Assembly: GCF_000247695.1 (NCBI RefSeq)
Contig: NW_004624784.1
Span: forward strand, 10,549,188-10,613,187
Reading direction: 5' to 3'
Length of the DNA stretch: 64,000 nt
Origin: Heterocephalus glaber
Lineage: Eukaryota > Chordata > Mammalia > Rodentia > Bathyergidae
This document shows, piece by piece, positions 55,490 to 64,000 of this stretch (its first letter is position 1; the number at the start of each line of letters is the position of its first letter). A program made the translations under genes and the position numbers. A model generated the notes under the pieces. The model ran no database searches. It was not told the origin of the DNA and saw nothing but the letters and a program-made list of their open reading frames with translations.

Positions 55490-57470
55490 TAAGCAAATGG
55501 GTATCTCCTTGGGCTTGGAAAATGAAGTTTTCTTGTTCCCTCTAAGAAACTACAATTGTTCCTCTTGCCTAGTATGGGTTGTAAGAGTATTTCCATTTTG
55601 GACTAAGCTCTGTCCCTATCATCCTGAAAGGTAAAGTCATGTTTCTGCTGGGTATATGCTGATGGCAGAAAGGTTATTCCAGCCGTGAAGAACTAGACAT
55701 GCATGTGCAACACGGTCCATGTAGAGTCATTTCACATATGACTTCAAGGGAATTAGGCCTGCCTGTTGAATGATTCTGACTTATGACACTGTAATGCTGG
55801 GAGGTGTTCAAGACAACTCTCAGCTGTGGTATAACCTTCCTGCTTGTCTGTCCCATCCTGTAGCTACTTGCATGGCTCTAAGTGTGACAGACACATCACG
55901 AGCCGTTTAGCGGTCATGAGTTAGCATTTCTTTTGGCAAAAAGTTGAAACAACTTGGCTCCAGGTGAGAGTGCAGAAGCTGCATGAGGAATGTTAAATTG
56001 GCTACTAATGCTTGGGTCACGGCTTTAAGCTCCCCTGGGCTCACTTCAGCACCTTAGAAGTCATAGGACTACAATAACAACAACAACAACAACCTTCTCC
56101 TCAAAGTAACTCCCAAGGGGGATGCCCTGAACTGCTCAGCTTTCTTTCCCTTGGGTCAGCTGACCTGGTCTGGGCACTCCTCAAGAGCAGCAGTGTGAGG
56201 GGGGAAGTTGTGAAGGCAGTAGCTCCCCAGAGCTGGACAAAAATGACTGCTGCTGGACTCCAGATTCCTTCCCCTTCCTCCTCCAGAGGACTCCCCTTTT
56301 TTCTCTTACTTGTTTTCACTCCTTAAACCACCTGCCAAACTCATCTGCGGGCAGCACTGGCTCAGCCATGTTGCCTGTGTTCCCCAGGACTCTGCAGTTT
56401 CTGTGGTTTCCCTGCCACCTGGCATGGGCCATGGAATGTGACCTGGCATGCAAATGCCATAATCATGGATCTGTGATAAGCCTAGGAGGCTCTGCTGTCA
56501 AAATAAGGATCCAGGGGTCACCAAGAAACGGCCAGAATATCCCAGACAAGCTCTTGGCAAAGAGGGACTTGGGAAGTGGGACTCACTGAGCAGAACCCTC
56601 ACTGATACTGCAGCCGGCCCACCTTGAAGCTCAGGGTTGAACAAAACCGAGGTCACTCGGCCAAAAAGACTCCCAGTTTTGTACCTCTAAGGAACTGAAG
56701 TGTGAAACATTGATATACAATGAAATGTGCAGCAAGGGGCACGCTGGTCACAGCACATTGGCTTTCCTGCACATTTCAGACCTTCCTGGCACAGGCACAT
56801 TCTAGTGAACTTGGAACTAGACACTCCACTTAACTGCATATATTCATTCTTTCCAGAGGTTATGATCTACCTTAGTTCTCATTTTCAAAGTTGGTGTTTA
56901 AGACACTGGGAGGTTATATTCTTATTTACTGGACTATTCAGATATTCAACCTTCCCCTATCCATGGATGACTGGAGAATATGCTAAAATCATTGACTTTG
57001 TGCAACAGTTCCATCACTTGGTTCAGTTGTAGTCTTGCTGGACAAATCAGTTTAATTAAAAGCTCTCAGAATTGTTGTTTATAATAGAAATGCTCTCTCT
57101 AGCTTCCTAGGGCTGTAGGGATTAGTCTGTCTCAGGGAAAGCTTAATGACTATGATATCATTTGCTACTTCTTGCTAGGAAGAATGAAAAACTCTGGCAG
57201 TAGATTTTCCAAATCTGAAGCAAAAATAAAATCTGACTTAAAAAAATAAAAACAAACAACAATTAAAAAGCCCAAAACATTCACACCAAAAAACTGTTGT
57301 CATCTGAAAAATGCTCCACTCACTGTCATCACCTATTGTAGCTCTCATCCAGGCAACAAAAATAAGTGTGCATTTTAAAAAGCACAACTTTATTACTGAA
57401 GGGGAACAAACTGAATGGCAAGCGCTGACAAAATGCCACATTATTTGCTAATCCTAATATGTTATTCTTC
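55490..57470. other. CADM1 intron, mostly unidentified
   Basis: Contains a (CAA)n run at 56071-56092 and unassigned sequence. No exon-like segment with matching splice sites. Confidence 0.4.
56071..56092 (+). repeat. (CAA)n microsatellite
   Basis: ACAATAACAACAACAACAAC and one more CAA, about six clean units. Confidence 0.9.
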
Positions 57471-58009
57471 TTTAAGATTTGCTTTTCTCAGCACCAATTC
57501 AATTATAGATGCTACAAATCCTTCTGACATTTAATTCCCTCTTGTCAGAGAGTAGTAAATGTATACAGTACATGCACAGCTTTCCCATTAAGATTTTAAT
57601 ATATATTGGAGCACACTAGCCTCTATGCAGCATAACCTTTCTTTTCTGTCTTAGAAAATGGAAGGGAAGGAATAAACGAAAGGCAAGAAAATCATGAAGA
57701 TTCCCATACAGCATCCCAGGCGTCTAGTCTACTACCTGTCAGCTGCACTCAATTCTAGCAATGTCGCTGCAACTATTCGAAGGAACTATGTTAAGCTACT
57801 TAAAGGAAAATTGCAGTAATCATCCTCTTTGTGCCACCCAGAGCTCAGTATGTGTTCATTTAAATTAGAAGTACTGCACACAGATTGTGGCTGTACATTG
57901 TCACCACTCAGTGATCAGGACTCAGCTCTCTTGGGCTGTCACTGCCTACACTGCTCAAAAACAGGTCCTAAGAGAGGATGAGTTAGAAGCTCATCTCCTG
58001 CATGGCCTG

Positions 58010-58170
58010 TGGGAAAGTGCCCTGGACCTGCCATCAGATCTGGGATAGAACTTGAGCTTCATTATTTTTTCTCTGTGACTTTATGCAGGTCAAGCAGGTC
58101 CTCTAAGACACTGAGCACAATTACATACTTCACAGGGTTGCTTTGAGAGGCCAATGTATTGTTGCATTTG
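58010..58170 (-). mobile_element. MIR SINE fragment
   Basis: Reversed MIR: TCTCTGTGACTTTATGCAGG, TCACAGGGTTGCTTTGAGAGG. Confidence 0.5.
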
Positions 58171-58179
58171 ACAGTGCAT

Positions 58180-59370
58180 ATCTGGCTCAGGCTTGGCCTA
58201 TCAGAGAGACTGAGCAAGTGTTTGCCAAAGCTAAATCTGCTATATGAAAGCTTAGGAGGGTTTTTCCAGTTCTTACCACAGACTCATGATGCACAATTCT
58301 GAGCCCTCTAGGGGTAATGGTTCTAGTGCATAGTCAGCACTGCTCAGAATAAGATGCCCAATGAACACTGAGTTGAAGTCACTGAGGTCTTTCTTTGCAC
58401 TTACATGGAATTAATACAGAGTGTAACTAATGGCCTCACTGTCCTCTTTGGGGGTTGAGGCTGTAGGCCTGGCAGCTGAAGGCTACCTAGTTCAAGATAT
58501 GATCCAGGCATACCATTTGAGTGTCAAGAATATTAAATACTTGTTGTCAGCTAAATATAATAAATGACTTGGTTTAAAAAAAAACGCTAATTTTTTCTTC
58601 TCTCAAGTCAATTGATTTAGTTAATTTAGCCAACAGTGGAGATGATTTGATGCTACAGAATGCAAATCCTCCCAAGGCATTTAGCATCACCAGAGAGACC
58701 AAAAGCCACACTTCCGACTTTACTCTATTCATCCCATAATAATAAAGACTTAGAAGTGTGATTGCCTTCTTCATCTTAAGCAAAGGGAAGGCACTGAGGA
58801 TGACACCAGAGTTTTCCTTAAAGGAGTAGTCACTTGAGAAACAGGACAGAGTTGTAAAGTATTTCCAAACACACAATTCCCACTAGAATCTCTCTCTGCA
58901 GAAAGATGCTTTAGTGGACCTCAGGCATTTAGGGGTGTGAGGAGGATGGATTAATGAGTATGGTGAAGTCACCCCAAAGCAGTGTCCAACCTGTAGAACT
59001 GGAATTCACACTTTGCATTGTGGCCTGCCTCTTTTTGAGTTTGGAGGAAAGTTCCTATTTGGTGGTCTCCTTCCTCCCCATGGTGGAAACAGTGGCATGT
59101 TGGATTATGGGAAAGATGGGCAGTAGGATGAAGTTCAAACTCACGTTGTGGGAGTCACTGAGAGGCTGGTAGGGCCCCAGTGAGATTTGTTAGTCTACTG
59201 CCTGGCACTAAACTGGATTCTGAAAGAGGGGAATTTACATGTTTTAACATTTTCCAAATCACCACTTTCCCATTCCTTTTAGGACCACCTCAGGGGAAAA
59301 CCAACTGACAGTTCAGGGGAATCAATGGGACAGTGGCACTGACATACCAGAGGAGAGTTTAGGTTTTCTT
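58180..59370. other. CADM1 intron, nothing recognised
   Basis: Unidentified sequence; the 100-codon minus-strand frame at 58574-58876 has no domain or splice support. Confidence 0.4.
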
Positions 59371-59376
59371 TCTTTC

Positions 59377-59461
59377 TTTTTTTTTTTTTTTGGTACCAGG
59401 GATCAAACTCCTTACGCTTGCCAGGCAGGCGGTGGCAGAACCACTGAGCTAAATCCCCAGC
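59377..59461 (-). mobile_element. ID SINE with short TSD
   Basis: Poly(T), GGTACCAGGGATCAAACTCC, then CAGAACCACTGAGCTAAATCC and CCAGC are a reversed ID element of the GGTACC type. It is flanked by GTTTTCTTT at 59363-59371 and 59466-59474. Confidence 0.9.
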
Positions 59462-59929
59462 GCGTGTTTTCTTTAAAGGGGTAGAAGCCTTTTTTTAAAA
59501 TGCTGGATCAAAAATCCTTCCAGGTCATTCAATACATGGCTCTCTATGTGATGGGATACGGAGAGCCTGAATTTGCCCTCTTCATTCCCTGGATGCACAC
59601 ACTGACATGACAAGAATCAAGAGGAACAGGATTCCCAAAGGCTCCATAGGAAAGGAAGCTGTTCACAGGAGAAGGATGACCACTCTACACCAAAGCCCTC
59701 TATTTCCCTTGGAGGCAAGAGGACTCAGGCTCAAATCTGACTGTGCATTAAGTAAATCACTTATACCAGTTTCTTCACTGATAAGCAGACTAACAACCTT
59801 TCTTTAACAGTTGCATAGGATGTTCATGACATCCTCCCATAGCTGGCTTTCTCATCTACAGGCCTTCCTGTCTCAATAACCCCACACCCCCAAGGTGAGC
59901 TTTTGTAAACTGCTCTGTAATTCCTCCCT

Positions 59930-60150
59930 GCTTCTGTTCTCCCTTTCACTTTATCCAGGATTATTTTTTCATAGCATTTGTCACTGTTCCAAACTTGTGT
60001 TTCGGATATTTTCCTCACTAGAAAGTCACCATATGAGATCAGGGCTGACATCCACACCTGCTTCAGCTCCCATTTGGTCTTGTTCACTGCTACATTCCTG
60101 GTGCCAGCCCAGTGCCCAGAACACAGAGTTCAAATTTTCTTGAATAAAGA
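59930..60150 (+). mobile_element. L2 LINE 3' end
   Basis: CATAGCATTTGTCACTGTTCC, TTTTCCTCACTAGAAAGTCAC, CTTGTTCACTGCTACATTCCT, AGCCCAGTGCCCAGAACACAG and TTGAATAAA follow the L2 3' end order. Confidence 0.75.
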
Positions 60151-60154
60151 TTAA

Positions 60155-61640
60155 ATGAGACAAAATGTGTGAAAAAGCTTTCTAAACTGAAGTATGATAC
60201 AGACACAAGCCAAATCATACCACACTTTGGAGTCACAGGCCATATCTTAAACGTATCTAGCTCATTTGGTTCTTGACATTTTCTATATTATCATTATTAT
60301 TACTCTACCAAGGAAATAACATAGCCTGTTGGGCAAATCTGGAGCATACTTTATGTGCAGACCAGTAAGAAAAGAGATCCCCTCCCTAAATGCTATGGCT
60401 CCTGAGTCATACAAAATTTTAAGCAAGTTAGTGAAGCCTTTAGACACTCCAGGAACCAGCTGGCCATACATTCTACCTTGACTGATACCCTGGATCCAAA
60501 GGCTTTTAAGAGCTTCCATTATCTAAATTTAGATTCTATTTGAGCCCATGCTTTCTTTGTGATCCATTTAGGGGACTGTTGTTGATTCACTTGGATTTTC
60601 CTAAGACCTAGGAAAGGGTGATAAAACTTGTGCAGAATTGCCCTCTATTTTTATTGTGTGTGTGTGGATTGTGAGAGACATGTAGGATATTTCCAGATTA
60701 CCACCTCATTTCTAGGGCAACAGTTGAAAGCAGCTGTGGCATTTCTTTGGTGCCTTTGCTTCAAAGAAGGTTGATGGATGGATGGCTTTGATTATGCTGC
60801 AGGCCCAGTCTCTGGCACACTATTACCACCTTACTCCACCAAACTGTTCCCAAAGGCCCCTCCATTGCTGAAGGGAGGGAAGCAGTTGAAGACATTTTTT
60901 AAAAATTAAAATAAAAATGAAGGATAAATTAATGCTTAAAGCTATTCTATTCCACATGGGTGGCAATAACCACCAGCTGTCACCAGGAAACAGCAGATGT
61001 GATTGATAAAACAATTCAAAACTCATGTGGATTCATCATCAATAAAGTTAACACCCAAAAAGTAAACGAAAGGGTTCAAAGTAGAACTGGATAAGCTCCC
61101 TAGGTCTGCCAATAATTAAATCACTGAACTACACACAAGCACCATTTTTTTACTGCAGATTACAGAGGAAGATCAGCTGAGTGACCTGCTTTGCTGGGTG
61201 AGGATGGCACACCATATGCTGCTTAGGAAACTGTCATTGATTGAGGAAGTGGAACTGGCGAATGGGGGACGTGGGGACAGAAGGTCAAGGAGAAAACAGA
61301 CCATCATTATTTGGAAGTATATAATATTTTTCAACTATACAAAAAGGATGGAATTTCTACCCCCATGCAGCAGGAATGGATAATATTCATTACCACAGTT
61401 TAGCATTAAATGTGCAACACCTACTCTAATTTATTGATGGGCTGTTTAAGACGGGTGTTAACCTGTTTGTCTTGTATTATAATTGAATTCAGTCTCTAGG
61501 CTACAGAAATTTGAGAAGTTCATCCTTTCTCAATCAATATGCTCCCCTTCAGTGACCCATTTCAAGACAGCTTCATAAAAAATAATGTATTTTGTTTTAA
61601 TAAATTTAAACACTATGACAGCTGCTCAATTTTTATTGGT
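60155..61640. other. CADM1 intron, nothing recognised
   Basis: AT-rich sequence without recognised repeats or exons. Confidence 0.4.
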
Positions 61641-62030
61641 TGTTTTTTTTTCCCTTCAGATGTCTCTTTGCTGCTGAGTGAAGCTAAGCTCACAATCAAT
61701 AGTAATTGATTAATCAGCATTCCCTTTGAACAAAGGTGCTAATCAGTTTTTGATTAGTTCATCAGACCAAATGCAAAGGCAGCCCTGGCCCCAGCCTGCT
61801 AGTTCATCACTGTTGTACATGACTTACAGCTCCCAAGCGATAGGACTGCAGTGTTCTTAGAGGGAGTGGGGGAGGGGGACAATGTAATTATTAATTTAAC
61901 CGAGTTATTATGAACACAAACAGGTGTTAGTTTATTGCTCCTGACTTGGGTGATTGATAGAACTACAGCAGGGATCCATCTGACATGGTGCAGGGCTGAG
62001 ACCTGGAGTATTCCTAATTGATGATGCTTG
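61640..62030. promoter_or_regulatory. Enhancer-like intronic block (homeodomain + SOX/TCF motifs)
   Basis: Repeat-free sequence packed with motifs. There is a homeodomain-type run ACAATCAATAGTAATTGAT and TAATCAGC (61692-61718), an inverted pair CCTTTG-AA-CAAAGG (61723-61736) giving SOX/TCF-type sites on both strands, and GTAATTATTAATTTAACC near 61885. It is the densest such cluster in the window and lies 1.6-2 kb downstream, in gene direction, of the optional exon. Function is inferred from motif texture only. Confidence 0.45.
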
Positions 62031-62447
62031 TGGAGGGGTGGATGGCTGGTTTTGTCACGTATGTCTAAAGAGGAGAAAAATTACTTGTGCCTATCTGAGT
62101 GATCCTTGTCTGGCTACTATGCCAAGGGGGATCAGGACCACTCAGAAGATTTCTTCTAAGGATCCTTAAAAGATCCAATTGCCTGGGCCACTGTGTCAGA
62201 GGGCTGTTTTGTTTAGGGTCCTTATCAGAACTGAGACCATCTGCAACCAGGAACACATGTTCTCCATTACTTCCAGTTACACTTTAAGCAAGAAGAAGGA
62301 CTTATCTACTCTTTTTAAGGAAAATTAGGTTAAGGCTTTTGCAAATTCTCCAAATACACCATAAATAAGAGGTAAACAATGCATTGTTGATGGGTTGGCT
62401 CTCTTTCTAATCTTCTATTTACTTATCTAAATTCCTTGGGATTCAGT

Positions 62448-62565
62448 TTCATTCATTCATTCATTCATTCATCCAACAAGTACCCTCTGGGTGCTGACTA
62501 CAGTACAGGGGTGCAGCAGTGAACAAAACCAATGTGGCTTCCTGGAAGCTTCCAATCTGGGAAAA
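62448..62565 (-). mobile_element. L2 LINE 3' end
   Basis: Five ATTC units (TTCATTCATTC) then AACAAGTACCCTCTGGGTGC, GGTGCAGCAGTGAACAAAACC and CTTCCTGGAAGCTTCCAATC are the L2 3' end reversed, with its simple tail. Confidence 0.75.
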
Positions 62566-62569
62566 TCCA

Positions 62570-63650
62570 GCAGCTAAGCTCACACTGGCACATGGTAGAT
62601 AACAGAAAAGTAAAGATATCCTTGAGGTTTAACAGAGGATATAGTTGGCAAGAAATCTACTGTATTTTGAAAAACTGGGTGGGTGGTTTCAAGATAGTAA
62701 CCTTGTTTTCTCACTGGGTGAGACTTAAGGACTGCATCTCAGCAACCAGCTATTCAAGGGAGCGGCAGTGAAAACTTCAGGAAAGAATAATACGGAACCT
62801 TCCTTTCCAATGGGCTTGGGTGAGCATTCATAATCCTACGCCTTATTCCTTCCCATTGTGATGACGAGAAAAGGACTTTGCTCACTAACTTACTAGGTGA
62901 CTGATGGAAATGTTTAAGGAGCTGCAGCTGGTTGGCAGTGAAGTCTCACAACATCATGGGAGCTCATATAATTGTTTAGCTCTGACCACTTTAAATCTCC
63001 TCTCTCCCTCCTTTTTAGGATATGCTTCTTATTCTGGATTAGTAACACCTAAATTCTGGAATCAAGCATGAAACCTACTTTTGCAAGAGCTCAGTGTGCT
63101 GTGAAAAAGGTCTGAGGTGGATAATTAGTTTACATCATGGTGTGTGACAAAACAATTGTCCCCCCCAACCCTGTTCCTCCCTGCTCTCCCCTATTCCCTG
63201 CTTCTAAGATAACAATGACATGGGTTTTCCAGTCTATTCCATAGAAGAAGACAGTCAACATGAGTTTAATATCTTGTCACATAATCCAACATCCTTAAAC
63301 TGCTTTGTAATGCAACAAAATTTCTCCTGAGCCATTATATATCTAGGACATAAACATTATTTAAAGCCACTGAACCCAGAGTGGCTTTAGTACAACCTCA
63401 AAGATAACTTGACCTCTACTGCATTAACAGCCCTGGCCTCAATCTCATCTACAAATACTAGTACCACAAGGGAGAGAAGTAGGAAGGTGAATGGGGAGGA
63501 AGAAAGTGTTGATAAAAATTTGTTCTTTTGTTTGTCTCAAAATCCACATGGGCCAATTGACTGCTCACCAAAGCAAAGGGCCATTTTGTAAAAGTGGACA
63601 GAGTGTCCACAGGTTGGACACTGCAGTGCCTTACCTAATGACTATCCCTT
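62570..63650. other. CADM1 intron next to the optional exon
   Basis: Sequence immediately downstream, in gene direction, of the optional exon. I see no other exon-like segment; it may hold splicing regulators of that exon but I cannot name any with confidence. Confidence 0.4.
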
Positions 63651-63652
63651 AC

Positions 63653-63706
63653 CTGAGAGATCCTCACTGTCCAGTTCTTCTGCGGAATTGGGCAACTGAG
63701 TAAGGC
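63653..63706 (-). CDS. CADM1: CADM1 alternatively spliced stalk exon (54 bp)
   Basis: Read on the minus strand this stretch encodes LTQLPNSAEELDSEDLS, preceded by two bases (GC) that complete a Gly codon and followed by a lone G that begins the next codon. It matches the optional extracellular juxtamembrane segment known from CADM1/SynCAM1 isoforms, usually numbered exon 10. The flanks are proper splice sites: an acceptor ending in TTGTAAG just above 63706, and a donor CTCAG|GTAAGG at 63652. Both junctions are phase 1. Joining to the transmembrane exon gives G|AT (Asp), the start of DSRAGEEG, so inclusion adds 18 residues in frame and skipping is silent for the frame. The peptide is acidic and lies in the stalk between the Ig domains and the membrane, a region known to vary in glycosylation and shedding between isoforms. 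The exon is too short to be seen as a long open frame; identification rests on sequence identity to the family plus the splice sites. Confidence 0.96.
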
Positions 63707-64000
63707 CTTACAAGTAAAAACAAATCGTTTTTCTTTTCATTCCTCGAGGGACATAAACAAAACACTTAAGAACTGAGGATGAATTTTTTTAAAAACATGA
63801 GCCAAATCTCTTGCTATCTCTCACGTTTTTTGGATAGCTTGAATGTATTGATCCATAAGCTCATTTCTTCAATCATATAATTTTGTTATTGATACACAAT
63901 CGAGGCAGAAATATTCCTCAGTCTCCACTGTTCAAAGCACATGAAACATGAAGGTGAATGTTTAAAATCACTCATTCATAACAGCATGCAAAAAGAAAAA
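63707..64000 (-). other. CADM1: CADM1 intron, partial, at window edge
   Basis: The intron upstream of the 54-bp exon runs off the window. The next known upstream stalk exon (short, Thr-rich) is not found in these 294 bases. The polypyrimidine tract before the acceptor is visible in mRNA sense as a T-rich run at about 63714-63735. Confidence 0.85.

Larger units (their letters stand above)
51779..63652 (-). other. CADM1: CADM1 intron upstream of TM exon
   Basis: An 11,874-bp phase 1 intron between the 54-bp optional exon and the transmembrane exon. It holds a B1+ID SINE (55235-55410), an ID SINE (59377-59461), MIR and L2 fragments and a CAA microsatellite. It also holds several AT-rich, motif-dense blocks (52420-52720, 53400-53640, 57480-57610, 61640-62030) that look like conserved regulatory DNA. 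I found no further exon-like open segment with good splice sites. Confidence 0.9.

Overview
This window is mammalian nuclear DNA, most likely from a rodent. It is AT-rich, has low gene density and is full of old interspersed repeats. It carries tRNA-derived ID SINEs with near-perfect target-site duplications and B1+ID dimers, which are rodent-specific. The ID tail type (box A/B followed by GGTACC and an A-rich tail) suggests a non-murid rodent, perhaps a hystricomorph, but I cannot fix the species.

The only protein-coding gene I can prove is CADM1 (cell adhesion molecule 1; TSLC1, SynCAM1, Necl-2), on the minus strand. The window holds its last three exons. They are an alternatively used 54-bp stalk exon (63653-63706), the 132-bp transmembrane exon (51647-51778), and the terminal exon, with coding part 49558-49676 and a 3'UTR of about 2.9 kb running down to a poly(A) signal at 46704-46709. 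All three splice junctions are phase 1, so the small exon can be skipped without breaking frame. The introns are 1,970 bp and 11,874 bp. The rest of the gene (ectodomain exons and promoter) lies beyond position 64000.

Positions 1 to about 46680 lie downstream of CADM1 and I find no protein-coding gene there. This part contains ERVL-MaLR-type LTRs, MIR and L2 copies, L1 remnants, DNA-transposon scraps, ID/B1 SINEs and several microsatellites. Some points are not explained by repeats: an isolated CpG island (27110-27660) with an internal 16-bp direct repeat and good splice donors, a close pair of CTCF-like motifs (31160-31195), a 17-bp perfect inverted repeat bounding a 272-bp unit (38527-38798), and several homeodomain-motif-rich blocks that look like conserved enhancers.

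The CADM1 intron from 51.8 to 63.6 kb also contains enhancer-like blocks, the most notable at 61640-62030. The open reading frames of 60-173 codons elsewhere look like chance frames. No structural RNA gene, CRISPR array or complete mobile element was found.
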